NCBI RefSeq assembly: GCF_029714945.1
Contig: NZ_CP121634.1
Span: 8,329,001-8,393,000, forward strand
DNA from: Bradyrhizobium sp. CIAT3101
GTDB taxonomy: Bacteria > Pseudomonadota > Alphaproteobacteria > Rhizobiales > Xanthobacteraceae
Direction of reading: 5' to 3'
DNA length: 64,000 nt
Shown piece after piece: positions 7,419-16,208 of the stretch (its first letter is position 1; every line of letters begins with the position of its first letter). The position numbers and the translations under genes are program-made. The notes beneath the pieces were generated by a model that saw only the letters and a list, made by a program, of their open reading frames with translations, ran no database searches and had not been told where the DNA came from.

Positions 7419-7941
7419 CGTATTGCCCCATGCGTTTAAGCACATGCAGGAGAACCTTGGCTCCAATCTTATCGCTGGGATCGAGCTCAAGAAGCTTTTG
7501 AACAGCCGTCCGCCCCTCCTCGATCTGACCGAGGCGTATTTGCAAATATGCATATCCTTTCAGCGAAAATAAGAAGAAGCGCGGCAGAATGCTTTCATAC
7601 CGGCCGAACTCCGCGTCACTGGCTCGCACAAGGCGCCAGTCGGACGAAAAACTATTCACCTCAGCCGCCTTAGTTATGCAGCGCTGAGCAACCTGCAGCG
7701 CCTCGCCAAGTCGCGCCTTGTAGAAATAAAAGCGAAAGAGGCCTATCAGCACTGCCGCGTGCCCTGGCGCGAGCGCCTCCGCTTGGCGCAAGTGGCTTTC
7801 GGCAATGTCGTCGATGTGATAGAAAAGGCTGGCCTCCCACAGGTGATGCTCAGCTTCGCTAGGCAACCCATGTCCGAGCAAGGTGCTGGTGAGGAGCGCC
7901 TCATTGATTTCGGATTGTGGGCTGAACGGAGCATCTGGCAT
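7408..7941 (-). CDS. TPR-like protein of the nifB operon
   Basis: This 177-residue, largely alpha-helical protein has repeat-like pairs of helices: DIAESHLRQAEALAPGHAAVLIGLFRFYFY, later KGYAYLQIRLGQIEEGRTAVQKLLELDPSDKIGAKVLL. This matches tetratricopeptide spacing (A/G at position 8, P at the end). Such proteins sit beside the LRV protein in nif clusters and probably act as a scaffold for assembly. It lies 19 bp after the Cys-rich gene and overlaps the LRV gene by 11 bp. Confidence 0.7.
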   Translation of the reverse strand: MPDAPFSPQSEINEALLTSTLLGHGLPSEAEHHLWEASLFYHIDDIAESHLRQAEALAPGHAAVLIGLFRFYFYKARLGEALQVAQRCITKAAEVNSFSSDWRLVRASDAEFGRYESILPRFFLFSLKGYAYLQIRLGQIEEGRTAVQKLLELDPSDKIGAKVLLHVLKRMGQYDEW

Positions 7942-7960
7942 CGCTGGCAGCCTCTTCCAA

Positions 7961-8266
7961 TCAATCGCCCGTGCTGGAGACTTTCTTGCGCTGTGGTAAT
8001 AGCGACCAAGTCCGCTTCAGCTTATCGGGATCGACCGTCGCACCGCCGTGCAGCGGCAGCCGTCCGATCCTGCGTTTGAGGGGTCTGACGTGTTCGCGCC
8101 CGGCCTCAGGGTCAAAGATCCGCGGCTTTTGGAACAAGCTCATTTGACAAGCAAGCCCGGAACATCCGCCAGGGCTAATCGCAAGGCAGGAGTCGCAGCA
8201 GGCGAGGCCGTCGGACTGGAGAATTTTGCGGATGGCACGTACAGCTTTAACAATCCTGCGCTTCAT
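7961..8266 (-). CDS. small Cys-containing protein downstream of ferredoxin
   Basis: About 101 residues; not a family I can name. The N-terminal part has KRRIVKAVRAIRKIL and then LACCDSCLAISPGGCSGLACQMSLF, with CxxC and other closely spaced cysteines suited to metal or cluster binding. AGGAGA lies seven bases before the ATG at 8266. An alternative ATG at 8284 overlaps the ferredoxin stop as ATGA. It sits within the nifB operon. Confidence 0.6.
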   Translation of the reverse strand: MKRRIVKAVRAIRKILQSDGLACCDSCLAISPGGCSGLACQMSLFQKPRIFDPEAGREHVRPLKRRIGRLPLHGGATVDPDKLKRTWSLLPQRKKVSSTGD

Positions 8267-8280
8267 ATCCTGTCTCCTGC

Positions 8281-8505
8281 TCATGCGCGCACCTGGAAGC
8301 GCGCAAACGAAGTATCGATGACACAAGTGTTATCGACTGGACAGACGGCCACGCATTGCGGCTCATCGAAATGGCCGATGCATTCGGTACATTTTTTAGG
8401 ATCAATCACAAACGTCCCGCCCTTCTCTGTGATCGCGACGTTCGGACATTCTGATTCGCATGCGGAGCAGCCCGTGCACTGCGATGCGATGATCTTGAAT
8501 GGCAT
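8281..8505 (-). CDS. 2[4Fe-4S] bacterial-type ferredoxin (FdxN/FrxA type)
   Basis: This 74-residue ferredoxin carries two [4Fe-4S] clusters and likely donates electrons for NifB or nitrogenase. Motif one is [12 protein letters not shown] (C-x2-C-x2-C-x3-CP). Motif two is [18 protein letters not shown], with the extended spacing typical of nif-linked ferredoxins. The ATG at 8505 has GGGAG before it, 13 bp after the nifB stop. A paralogue lies at 25319-25513. Confidence 0.9.
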   Translation of the reverse strand: MPFKIIASQCTGCSACESECPNVAITEKGGTFVIDPKKCTECIGHFDEPQCVAVCPVDNTCVIDTSFARFQVRA

Positions 8506-8518
8506 TATTTCTCCCATT

Positions 8519-10075
8519 TCACGCCGCGGAGATCAGCGTGCTTCGGCAGATCGCTGGATCGCCGAGCTCTATATGTTTGATCGCGCCGCTGTTGACCCGA
8601 TCGAGATAGGCTTCGAACCAAGCGCTCGTCGACTTATCGATTGGCTCATAAGCGTATAGATCGACCGGCTCGACGCCAGCCCCGATCAATTCGGCCCTGG
8701 GACAGCCGCCGATCTTGGCGATGAATACCGCGTGGCAATCGTTGATGCTGCGGATTATGGTCCCGAGGTTTCTTTCCTCGGCATAGCCGCCCTGGCAGTA
8801 CACATCGACGGGGCGATGGCCAACGAATTTGACGCCGCTTGTGGAGAGCTCATAGACTTGGAATTCCTTGGCATGACCAAAGTGCTCGTTGATCAGACCT
8901 GAACCCTTCGTCGCGACTGCCACCAGCACCTTAATGTCGCTATCGTCATCTGCGCATTTCGTAAGATCTGCGCGCTCGGCAATGGTCTTGGCGGAGCGCT
9001 CCTCCTCGATATTGGACTGATAGATCTTGCGGCTCTCGACATCATATTTGACATCCATCTGCATAATCTTCTCGGTTGTGAACTCCGCCCTGCGGTCTTC
9101 CCCGAGAAGGCCGACCGCGTCGGCCCGGCACTGGCGGCAATGGCGCATCATGTGCATGTCACCCTCGCAGCTATCATGTAGCGCCTTCAGTTCCCCTGGG
9201 GTCGGGCCACGCTGGCCACGCAGGCCGAACACGGTTCCGTGTTCGGGCGAGGAAATCAACGGCACGATGTTGTGCAGGAAGGCGCCGCGCCATTTCACGG
9301 CCTTGTTGACCTCGATGAGGTGCTGATCATTTATCCCGGGGATCATGACTGAGTTGATTTTGCAGAGGATGCCGAGCTTAGCGAGCATCTCCACTCCCTG
9401 GAGCTGTCGATCGTTGAGGATTTTTGCAGCTTGGATGCCGGTGTAGCGTTTGTGCTTGTAGAAAATCCAGGGATAGATCTTTGCGCCGATTTCGGGGTCG
9501 ACCATGTTGATCGTAATTGTGACGTGGTCGACATTTAGTTTTTTAATGGTGTCGATGTGATCGGGCAACGCTAGACCGTTCGTTGACATACACAGCTTGA
9601 GATCGGGCGCTACTTCACGGATGAGCTCAAACGTCTTGAAGGTCTTTTCGGGGTTGGCGAGCGGGTCGCCAGGACCGGCGATGCCGACCACGGTCATCTG
9701 CGGGACGGTAGAAGCAACCGCCATCACTTTCCTAGCGGCCTGCTCGGGTGTCAGCCTCTCGCTCACCACGCCGGGGCGCGATTCATTGGTACAATCATAT
9801 TTGCGGTTGCAGTAATTGCACTGGATATTGCAGGCTGGCGCGACCCCGACATGCATGCGCGCGTAGTGATGATGCGCTTGTTCACTGTAGCATGGGTGGT
9901 TTTTTACCTTCTCCCATGTCTCGGCTGGTATATCGCCACGGCCCGCAGGCGAACCGCAACCAGTCGTGCCGCCTCCGCTATTCCTGCCGCAGCGCATTTG
10001 CACCGCATTCAATTGCGTGATCTCGCCGATCTCGTTACCGATGCTCGATGCTTCCTGTTGCGTTGGAGCATCCAT
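8519..10075 (-). CDS. nifB: NifB, radical SAM FeMo-cofactor precursor synthase
   Basis: NifB makes NifB-co, the [8Fe-9S-C] precursor of FeMo-co, using S-adenosylmethionine. The protein of about 518 residues has the radical SAM motif CNIQCNYC near residue 83, then [34 protein letters not shown], and a C-terminal NifX-like domain ([21 protein letters not shown]...IGGCPRAEL). I place the start at the ATG at 10075 (MDAPTQQ) because the sigma-54 promoter at 10125-10141 lies inside the longer frame from 10174. It heads the long minus-strand operon. Confidence 0.96.
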   Translation of the reverse strand: MDAPTQQEASSIGNEIGEITQLNAVQMRCGRNSGGGTTGCGSPAGRGDIPAETWEKVKNHPCYSEQAHHHYARMHVGVAPACNIQCNYCNRKYDCTNESRPGVVSERLTPEQAARKVMAVASTVPQMTVVGIAGPGDPLANPEKTFKTFELIREVAPDLKLCMSTNGLALPDHIDTIKKLNVDHVTITINMVDPEIGAKIYPWIFYKHKRYTGIQAAKILNDRQLQGVEMLAKLGILCKINSVMIPGINDQHLIEVNKAVKWRGAFLHNIVPLISSPEHGTVFGLRGQRGPTPGELKALHDSCEGDMHMMRHCRQCRADAVGLLGEDRRAEFTTEKIMQMDVKYDVESRKIYQSNIEEERSAKTIAERADLTKCADDDSDIKVLVAVATKGSGLINEHFGHAKEFQVYELSTSGVKFVGHRPVDVYCQGGYAEERNLGTIIRSINDCHAVFIAKIGGCPRAELIGAGVEPVDLYAYEPIDKSTSAWFEAYLDRVNSGAIKHIELGDPAICRSTLISAA

Positions 10076-10124
10076 ATGCCCAGTTCTCCCTTCCGGCCTG
10101 AACGGCTTGACGTATCCAGGTCTT

Positions 10125-10141
10125 AGCAACCGGTGTGCCAT
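10125..10141 (-). promoter_or_regulatory. sigma-54 promoter of the nifB operon
   Basis: Minus strand reads TGGCACACCGGTTGCT, one base off the consensus, with GG-N10-GC spacing. It lies 50-66 bp before the chosen nifB start and decides that start. Confidence 0.85.
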
Positions 10142-10212
10142 GGCAAAGCAGGAGATTTTCACGAACGTATTCAATTAGTTATAAGAAACATGGAGAGAGT
10201 GTTGCAAAGGTA

Positions 10213-10228
10213 TGCTGGAAAGCAGACA
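10213..10228. promoter_or_regulatory. imperfect NifA site upstream of nifB
   Basis: TGC-N10-ACA, one base off TGT-N10-ACA, about 75 bp above the nifB -24 element. No exact site is visible in this gap. Confidence 0.4.
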
Positions 10229-10392
10229 TGCTTTGTGGCGAACACGACTTGCGGCCGGCGCGAGCGTAAACGTTGACTGAGCCATCGCCCTCATTCGCTT
10301 ATATTTTCCGTGAAAGGATGCCTCGCCGCGTGGTTGCGATGCAGGGCGCTTCCTTGCGAACTGCTGGAAAGAATGATTGCGCGATGCGCCCG

Positions 10393-11259
10393 CTAATTGG
10401 CCGAGAGGATCTCCACAGCATGGGTTAGCGGAATTGCGAGTGGCGTCACGCCCTGCTCGAGCAGGAAACGGCATTCATTCTTGGAGACCGTGTCAGGCTC
10501 GATAACTGCGTAGTGTACATCGGATGATCGCTTCGAAACCTGCCGCGCATAGGTCCGCAGAAGCTGGTCATTGAAGCGGCAGCCAAGAAATAGGAAGCTG
10601 CGGCCGGTACGGCGAACGATCACCTCCTTAGGAATCGGCGTCTGTATGTCGATTTCGGTTAGCACCTCAACATAGTCGGCATCGGACACCAGAAAATTCT
10701 TGGCCGGAGCGACGCTGCCGTGCGGCTTGTAGAGGATGATTCTCCAGTTTCTTGCCGAAGCGGAATCGACTTCGGCGCCCGCGGCATCATAGAAGCGATA
10801 CCAGCGATGCTCCCTGAGACCGGCGCGGCTGATTCCTTGAATCTCGCCCCAATTGCTATGCCCAGCCAGGGCATTTCTCATCGCGCCATCGTACCAGCTG
10901 TCGACGATAAGCGGCAGCGGCAGCATTGAAAGAAGTCGGTGAAGCTGCGTTGGCTCGACGGGCTTGCAAAAAGCGTCCGCCATCATCGCTGTCAGCGCGG
11001 TGCGGTGCCTTGTGTTTTCGATGTACTGCGCGGACGCCCAGGCGTTCCCTCGCGCGCGCCTTGGCAAGGCCACCTTGGCGGCGAAGAATGCCGCTAGGTC
11101 CTCCGGGTTCATCGGCACACCCGTGTTCGACAACTCCGCTAAGCCGGTCCCGAGATAGGGAACAACATTGCCGCCACGAAGCCCCTTGCTAACCTTGCGG
11201 AGCACGGCCTCGGCAGCCGGGAGATGAACGAACTCGCTGCATGGATCGGGACGATTCAT
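10393..11259 (-). CDS. SIR2-like NAD-binding domain protein in the nif cluster
   Basis: The 288-residue protein resembles the SIR2_2 group: GLRGGNVVPYLGTGLAEL near residues 27-44 (Gly-rich Rossmann start), KPHGSVA near residue 180, and GRSFLFLGCRFNDQLLRTYAR near residue 225. No zinc-binding cysteine quartet like that of true deacetylases is evident. Its start overlaps the nifT stop by four bases (ATGA), so it is the last gene of the iscA-nifU-nifS-nifT operon. Possible roles are NAD hydrolysis or ADP-ribose sensing, but this is not shown. Confidence 0.75.
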   Translation of the reverse strand: MNRPDPCSEFVHLPAAEAVLRKVSKGLRGGNVVPYLGTGLAELSNTGVPMNPEDLAAFFAAKVALPRRARGNAWASAQYIENTRHRTALTAMMADAFCKPVEPTQLHRLLSMLPLPLIVDSWYDGAMRNALAGHSNWGEIQGISRAGLREHRWYRFYDAAGAEVDSASARNWRIILYKPHGSVAPAKNFLVSDADYVEVLTEIDIQTPIPKEVIVRRTGRSFLFLGCRFNDQLLRTYARQVSKRSSDVHYAVIEPDTVSKNECRFLLEQGVTPLAIPLTHAVEILSAN

Positions 11260-11480
11260 TCTTCCTCCCGGTCCCCGCCACGCTTCTTTGCGTTGACCGT
11301 AATCGGCAAAGTTGTGTCGCTCCTCATCTGCGGTAGATCGAGCACCCAGCCATTAGCGATTCTGATCCAGCCGCCCCAGAGCGTCTCGTACTCGGATTCA
11401 ACAATCGGCTCTTCAAGATCCTTCTTGGGCACGTAAATCGAAAGACCAATTTCAGGAGAACGACGAATAATTACTTTCAT
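11256..11480 (-). CDS. nifT: NifT/FixU protein
   Basis: A 74-residue protein of the NifT/FixU family, present in most nif clusters and of unknown exact role. It shows the diagnostic MKVIIRR......IYVPKKDLEEPIVESE and LWGGWIRIANGWVLDLP, then LPITVNAKKR. It starts inside the nifS 3' end (29-bp overlap) and overlaps the SIR2-like gene by four bases. Confidence 0.92.
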   Translation of the reverse strand: MKVIIRRSPEIGLSIYVPKKDLEEPIVESEYETLWGGWIRIANGWVLDLPQMRSDTTLPITVNAKKRGGDREEE

Positions 11481-12675
11481 CCAATGGACTCATTGCATCG
11501 AGAGTTGACTTCTTGCGCGCTCCAGCTAGCCCAGAAGATGCTTCTCTCAGTTTCATAATGATCTTCCGGAGCGCAACAACGACATGATCGACCTCCTCGC
11601 TGGTAGTCTCGCGAGACAGTGAGAAGCGGATCGCGCCGCGCAATCGGGCCGACGGTACGTTCATCGCGCGCAGCACATGCGATGGCTCCATAGAGCCGGC
11701 GCTGCAGGCTGATCCCAGCGACACGGCAACGCCGGCGCGGTTCAAATGATGAGTGATGGCTTCACCTTCCATATGTTCAAAGGCAATGTTTGATGTGTTT
11801 GGCAGCCGGTTCTCCTGGTCGCCAAGCACCACGCAGTTGCCGAGATCACGGATTCCATGCTCCAATCGATCGCGCATCGCGGCAATTTCCATCCGCTCCC
11901 GTCCGAGATCCACCGCAGCGAGCTCCGCAGCCCTACCCAGCCCAATGATGCCTGGCACATTCTCAGTGCCAGAGCGTCGGCGACGCTCCTGCGGTCCACC
12001 GAAGATCAGCCGCCTGAATTTTGTGTCTTTGCGCACATAGAGCGCGCCAATCCCTTTTGGACCATGAAGCTTGTGACCAGAAAGCGACAGCATGTCCACC
12101 TCGGTTGACTTCACGTTGATTGGAACTCGACCAACAGCCTGCACCGCATCAGTGTGGAACAGCGCGCCGACGGAGCGCGCCATCTTGGCAAGGACCTCGA
12201 TCGGAAAGATCGTGCCGGTCTCATTATTGGCCCACATGACCGAAGCAACCGCAGTACGCGGAGACAACGCACGGCGATAAGCATCAATGTCCAGTCGGCC
12301 GGCGCGATCGACAGGAATTAGATGACACTTGTTGCCGCGACGTCCGAGCTCGTCTGCAAGCGAGAGGACGGCGGGATGTTCCACAGCCGTGGTGACGATC
12401 TCACCGCGGTGCTCCTGCACAGCAAGCGCCGAGAGGATCGCGGTATTGTCCGATTCGGTACCGCCTGAGGTAAAGACGATCTCGTGATCAGAGGCAGCAC
12501 CAATCAGCGTCTGCACGCAGCTGCGAGCTGCCCTTATGCTTTCCGCGACTTTCCTGCCCACCTCATGCGCTGAGGAGGCATTGCCGAACTGCTCAGAAAA
12601 AAATGGCAGCATCGCCGCTACCACAGACGGATCCGTGCGTGTGGTTGCGTTGTTATCGAGGTAGATCGGCCGCAC
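11452..12675 (-). CDS. nifS: cysteine desulfurase NifS
   Basis: NifS takes sulfur from cysteine, with PLP, for nitrogenase Fe-S clusters. The 407-residue protein has YLDNNATTRTDP at the start, TSGGTESDN near residue 70, HTDAVQAVG, the PLP lysine in SLSGHKLHGPKG near residue 203, and the catalytic cysteine in SLGSACSAGSMEPSHVL near residue 325. It lies 12 bp after the NifU-domain gene and overlaps nifT. Confidence 0.96.
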   Translation of the reverse strand: MRPIYLDNNATTRTDPSVVAAMLPFFSEQFGNASSAHEVGRKVAESIRAARSCVQTLIGAASDHEIVFTSGGTESDNTAILSALAVQEHRGEIVTTAVEHPAVLSLADELGRRGNKCHLIPVDRAGRLDIDAYRRALSPRTAVASVMWANNETGTIFPIEVLAKMARSVGALFHTDAVQAVGRVPINVKSTEVDMLSLSGHKLHGPKGIGALYVRKDTKFRRLIFGGPQERRRRSGTENVPGIIGLGRAAELAAVDLGRERMEIAAMRDRLEHGIRDLGNCVVLGDQENRLPNTSNIAFEHMEGEAITHHLNRAGVAVSLGSACSAGSMEPSHVLRAMNVPSARLRGAIRFSLSRETTSEEVDHVVVALRKIIMKLREASSGLAGARKKSTLDAMSPLDESNYSSFS

Positions 12676-12687
12676 GTTTCGTCTTCC

Positions 12688-12981
12688 TTAGTTTCCATTT
12701 CTGGCAGATCCCGCGACCGGGATCAGGCGCACGAACTCGCCCAGCCGTTCGATCAATCGCGCCCGAATGCCTTCGAGGGTCACATTTGCGAGCTTGCAGA
12801 ACACGCAGGCACCTGTGAGCTTGATCATGATCTTGTTGCCCTCGATCCCGATAAGCTCGCAATCTCCGCCGTCACGCTTCAGGTTAGGCCGGATTTCGTC
12901 GAGCACGGCACGGACGATCCGCTCGCGCTCCAAATCCTCGTTGGCTCTCATTTCTCTGGATTGTTCAGTCTCGACGAGCAT
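12688..12981 (-). CDS. nifU: NifU C-terminal domain protein (Nfu-type scaffold)
   Basis: A 97-residue Fe-S scaffold consisting only of the NifU C-terminal domain. It has IRPNLKRDGGDCELIGIEGNKIMIKLTGAC.FC with the CVFC (CxxC) cluster site near residue 59, followed by TLEGIRARLIERLGE. The N-terminal IscU-like and central ferredoxin domains of full NifU are missing, as in other rhizobia. GAGAGG lies just before the ATG at 12981. It sits between iscA and nifS. Confidence 0.9.
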   Translation of the reverse strand: MLVETEQSREMRANEDLERERIVRAVLDEIRPNLKRDGGDCELIGIEGNKIMIKLTGACVFCKLANVTLEGIRARLIERLGEFVRLIPVAGSARNGN

Positions 12982-13017
12982 TTGTCGCCTCTCTGCAGTC
13001 TTCCGCGCAAATCGGCC

Positions 13018-13338
13018 CTAGCTAAATGACTTTCCACATGAGCAGTTCGATTTTGCATTTGGATTGTCGAAGGTGAAACCCGAGCTCTCGAGCGACATCA
13101 CGAAATCGATCGTGGTCCCGGCAAGGTGCTCGCGACTGTCGTTGTCGATAAACAGCTTGATGCCGCCTCGCTCGATCACAGTGTCGTCGGGCTTCGGTGC
13201 CTCCGCGAGGCCCATCGAATATTTGAACCCGGCGCAGCCGCCCCCTTCGACTATTATCCGCAGGCCGCTCACTGGCCGAGCTGCTGTAGAGATCGCGCTC
13301 TTCACCGCATTTTGCGCGGTTTCTGTCAGATTGATCAT
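13018..13338 (-). CDS. iscA: A-type Fe-S carrier (IscA/NifIscA)
   Basis: A 106-residue A-type carrier that accepts or delivers Fe-S clusters. The three cysteines expected are present: GGGCAGFKYSM (C35) and NCSCGKSFS (C99, C101). The start at 13338 (MINLTETA) has AGGGAAGG before it; the frame upstream is open but lies across the promoter. It is the first gene of the iscA-nifU-nifS-nifT-SIR2 operon with a sigma-54 promoter 34 bp upstream. Confidence 0.92.
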   Translation of the reverse strand: MINLTETAQNAVKSAISTAARPVSGLRIIVEGGGCAGFKYSMGLAEAPKPDDTVIERGGIKLFIDNDSREHLAGTTIDFVMSLESSGFTFDNPNAKSNCSCGKSFS

Positions 13339-13371
13339 CGCCTTCCCTCTGCGCTGATTTGGTAAAATATT

Positions 13372-13388
13372 GGCAAGTCCCATGCCAA
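13372..13388 (-). promoter_or_regulatory. sigma-54 promoter of the iscA-nifUST operon
   Basis: Minus strand reads TTGGCATGGGACTTGCCA: GG-N10-GC is kept, with one mismatch in the -24 block. Confidence 0.85.
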
Positions 13389-13442
13389 GGATCGTACTCC
13401 TAACAGCCCTTGTCTTTTGCCGCCTGACCGCGGCCCAAGGTG

Positions 13443-13458
13443 TGTAGAACTTCCGACA
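13443..13458. promoter_or_regulatory. NifA activator site, probably shared by divergent genes
   Basis: TGT-AGAACTTCCG-ACA is exact. It lies 57 bp above the iscA -24 element and about 117 bp above the plus-strand -24 element at 13574, so it can serve both. Confidence 0.85.
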
Positions 13459-13573
13459 CCAGGCTTGGCAGCTCGGGACGGCTTTGCCGCGAGTGTCGTG
13501 TTGAGAAGGAAATGTCTGCCTAGGCAAGGACGAAGGGCTGTCATTTTTAACGTTCGTTGCCCACGTGGGGAGC

Positions 13574-13590
13574 CGGCAAACAATTTGCAT
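13574..13590 (+). promoter_or_regulatory. sigma-54 promoter of the 13653 gene
   Basis: CGGCAAACAATTTGCA on plus has GG-N10-GC and a good -12 TTGCA; the -24 block has only partial agreement. It lies 63-79 bp before the gene. Confidence 0.65.
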
Positions 13591-13652
13591 ACAGGGCAAG
13601 GCGTTTTTATGCGATGCGACATCTGCACCGGCCACATCAAACGAGAGGATTC

Positions 13653-14243
13653 ATGACGTTCATTGACAACACTGTTTTCGGTCGGCTCGACAGGGAAGGC
13701 CGTCTACTAAATGCGGTGCTAAAGGGGGAAACCACCAAGCCCGGCCGCTTCGGCTTCCGCGGCGATATCGCCCTGAAGTTCCAAACTCAGCTTGCCGATG
13801 AGAAGCGTCCGCCCGACTATTCGCTCGAGCAAGTATTGACTATCGCAAACGTGGGGGAGACAACGATCCCGGTCTTGGCCGGCTACCTCCATTCTTTTGC
13901 TTATCTAGCCGACGTCGCAAAAGTGTTGGATGGCGCATTGAGCCAGAAGGGTAGCTACTTCATTTTCTGCAACAACATCGACCTATTAGCGAAATATCGC
14001 ACCAAGATCGGTGATATCACATTCAACGTGCTGCCATGTGACGAATCGACGGTCTGGAAGGAGATGATGGATCTCGCCGGTGTCGACAAGAACGACATTA
14101 AGAAGCTGGATACTGGAGGCAAGCTCGACTATCTGCTCGATGCCGCCAAGAATGTCGACGCCGGTTATGCCGAGATCTCATACGCGGAAGCTCTCGCGAA
14201 GATGAAGCCAGTGAAGAATCGCAACGAGAACCGTCCTGTCTAG
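13653..14243 (+). CDS. unknown NifA-associated protein (196 aa)
   Basis: I do not recognise this 196-residue soluble protein. It begins MTFIDNTVFGRLDREGRLLNAVL at the ATG at 13653, which has GAGAGGA before it; the longer frame from 13557 would overlap the promoter. It has no signal peptide or membrane segment. Features are a central GSYFIFCNNIDLLAKYRTKIGD and a lysine-rich C-terminus. It is divergent from the iscA-nifUST operon and preceded by a sigma-54-like element with a shared NifA site, so it is likely expressed with nitrogenase. Confidence 0.75.
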   Translation: MTFIDNTVFGRLDREGRLLNAVLKGETTKPGRFGFRGDIALKFQTQLADEKRPPDYSLEQVLTIANVGETTIPVLAGYLHSFAYLADVAKVLDGALSQKGSYFIFCNNIDLLAKYRTKIGDITFNVLPCDESTVWKEMMDLAGVDKNDIKKLDTGGKLDYLLDAAKNVDAGYAEISYAEALAKMKPVKNRNENRPV

Positions 14244-14678
14244 CGTTTTGCGTCAGATCTCTTCTGCTCTCGTACGGCCAAGCTCGTTCGCACGGGAATG
14301 GGGTCTTTCAATCATCGCTGAGGACGGCTGGAGTGGCCCGACAAACGACAAATGCCCGCCAACGCCCAGGCTTCGCCACACCGATACTCTTACCGCGTCG
14401 AGGAGCGAGTGCGAAGATGGGTGAGGTGCCAGTACGTTGGGGTTTGACGAGACGGAATTCGAGTTGCTGCCTCATCAAAGCTGCCCGATTCTGTGCTGCG
14501 GCCCAAGGCAGCTTCCCATTGTGGATCTGCCCCCAGACACCTCATGGTACCGCACGCTTCCAACAGGGTTGTCGCGCGGTCAGACGCACGACGACGCTTT
14601 GAACTCTGACCGTGCCTTGACGCCACTTCTGGGATCGCGGACCTATATCTGGTTTACCGCGCAGGAGACCGAATGGAA
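14244..14678. other. intergenic stretch between two plus-strand unknown genes
   Basis: About 430 bp with short frames on both strands but nothing that resembles a protein. A weak GG-N10-GC match near 14451-14467 is not convincing as a promoter. Confidence 0.4.
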
Positions 14679-14993
14679 ATGGCAACACTGATCAAGACCA
14701 CTCAGGACGGCCGCAAACTCGAAGTTGTGGGGCTCGCAATCATGCTTGCGGGCAAGCTTGAAGCCAGCGAACTCATCGAAGTCAAGGATCACCCTTACCG
14801 CCGAACGATTCTGGCCACGGTACCAGAGGCCACCCACATGGCAGGCCGCGTCCCGCTGACGCGCGCGGAGGCGGAGATCGTTCTCGCCGCCTTCAACAAA
14901 GCGGAGGCCGACGTGCTCGGCAATCCCGTCGCTATCCACGAGCGGTTTCGCATTGCTGCGATGACGAAGGCCCGTGAACAGGGGATTGAGTAG
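14679..14993 (+). CDS. hypothetical protein (104 aa) near nif genes
   Basis: This 104-residue protein reads MATLIKTTQDGRKLEVVGLAIMLAGKLEASELIEV and later VPLTRAEAEIVLAAFNKAEADVL. Regular amphipathic pattern and high G/C third positions support real coding, but I cannot name a family. The ATG at 14679 follows a possible ATG at 14673. It converges with the nifENX operon tail. Confidence 0.6.
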   Translation: MATLIKTTQDGRKLEVVGLAIMLAGKLEASELIEVKDHPYRRTILATVPEATHMAGRVPLTRAEAEIVLAAFNKAEADVLGNPVAIHERFRIAAMTKAREQGIE

Positions 14994-15221
14994 CGTGACC
15001 TGAGATGCCTCGAAGCTGCATCGGTGCCCAAGCGCCGAGCTCCCTGTTGCATACCGAATCCCCGCGGAATAACGGCGCCGCTCTCCCGCCCCCTCGTTAG
15101 ATTTTCTCCAAGCCGCTGCGGCGGGAGGAGGAAATGTCACTCGTTTCGGAGCTTTACCGCGCTTGACCCAATTTGGAAGCATCTTAAGCTATCATCGCCT
15201 CGCCTGTCGCGAGGGCTACAT

Positions 15222-15506
15222 TCAAGAGGCTGAAGCGTGGGTCTGGCAGCTAGCCGCGCACACCCGTGCACAGGCGCCACAGCCGATGCACGCTCCATCA
15301 TTCTTCAGCACCATGACCTTCCTTTCGATCTCGTCATCATCGTCTTCTAGATCGACGATCTCACCGGCCTCGTTGATGCCCTTTAGCATCATAACCTCGC
15401 GCCCGCACACTTTGTAGCAACGGCCGCATCCGATGCACCTTTTGGGATCGATTGAAATCAGATACTCGGGTTTCCAATTGCGACCGTCCCGTGTTGCACA
15501 TGACAT
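15222..15506 (-). CDS. fdxB: ferredoxin III, nif-specific (FdxB)
   Basis: A 94-residue ferredoxin of the nif-specific FdxB type. It has CIGCGRCYKVC early (near residues 25-35) and CIGCGACARVCAASC near the end, separated by an acidic stretch (EAGEIVDLEDDDDEIE). The start is the ATG at 15506, 10 bp after the CCE_0567-type gene; a GTG 90 bp upstream would overlap that gene. It likely carries electrons for nitrogenase or its cofactor assembly and ends the nifHDKENX operon. Confidence 0.9.
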   Translation of the reverse strand: MSCATRDGRNWKPEYLISIDPKRCIGCGRCYKVCGREVMMLKGINEAGEIVDLEDDDDEIERKVMVLKNDGACIGCGACARVCAASCQTHASAS

Positions 15507-15516
15507 GTCACGATCC

Positions 15517-15717
15517 TTATGCTTGTTCCTGCGCCTTGAGATCCTCGCGCTTGCGCTCGAGCTCGTCGAAGGCGTCGTGAACCTGTTGGGCAACACTAAG
15601 GATTGACGTCCAGTTGGCGGGCAGTTCCTCGGCCAGGTCGTGGAGATCCATCTTTGCCTGAGTGGCCTTAGCCGAGAGCTTCTTGATCTCGGCTTTCAGT
15701 GCTTCTAAGTTGCTCAT
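15517..15717 (-). CDS. CCE_0567-family small helical metalloprotein
   Basis: A 66-residue, mostly helical protein (MSNLEALKAEIKKLSAKATQAKMDLHDLAEELP) of the CCE_0567/DUF683 family, found next to nifX and DUF269 genes in most nif clusters. Homologues form small helical bundles that can bind metal. Position and size fit exactly; function is not settled. Confidence 0.85.
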   Translation of the reverse strand: MSNLEALKAEIKKLSAKATQAKMDLHDLAEELPANWTSILSVAQQVHDAFDELERKREDLKAQEQA

Positions 15718-15725
15718 CCATTACC

Positions 15726-16196
15726 TCAGTAGTTCGCAACTTCCGGAAACTTTCGGATCATCTCGGTCCCGCTGTCGACATGTTTGTCACCTTCCGTAGC
15801 GAGCTTTGAGAGATTGTCAAAACCGAAACGATGCACGTCGCGCAGTTGCTTGTTTACGACAATGAGCCGACCACCTATCAGCACAATGCGGCCAAAGCCT
15901 TCATGGTGCATTTTCAGCATCGGCGAAACCATCACGCCGGTGGCCTTCTCGATGGATAACGCAACAGCGTTGAAGAACAATTCCAATCGCCAGATCGTGT
16001 CCGGATCGGGATCGCCCACAATCGGCAAGGCCCGGCGCTTCTCGCTGTCGAGAATATAGGGCTCGAGCAGCTCGAGATCGCTCTTGCTCTCCCAAACACC
16101 GTGGCCGTCCTCGGCGCGCCAGATCTTGACGAGCTCCTTCACAAAGGGCGCCTCCTCCGCCCGGCCAGCTCGGATCAATCCACCCGCCTCGTTCAT
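15726..16196 (-). CDS. NifX-associated protein (DUF269)
   Basis: A 156-residue protein of the NifX-associated family. Its marks are [20 protein letters not shown], then [40 protein letters not shown] and the C-terminal [13 protein letters not shown]. It sits between nifX (12 bp) and the CCE_0567-type gene (8 bp), as in many diazotrophs. The exact role in FeMo-co traffic is unknown. Confidence 0.9.
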   Translation of the reverse strand: MNEAGGLIRAGRAEEAPFVKELVKIWRAEDGHGVWESKSDLELLEPYILDSEKRRALPIVGDPDPDTIWRLELFFNAVALSIEKATGVMVSPMLKMHHEGFGRIVLIGGRLIVVNKQLRDVHRFGFDNLSKLATEGDKHVDSGTEMIRKFPEVANY

Positions 16197-16208
16197 AATC
16201 GTTTTCCC

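Noticed and set aside
10201..10216. Possible second sigma-54 promoter before nifB
   Set aside because: TTGCA is present but the -24 position reads CA instead of GG; the site at 10125-10141 is far better.
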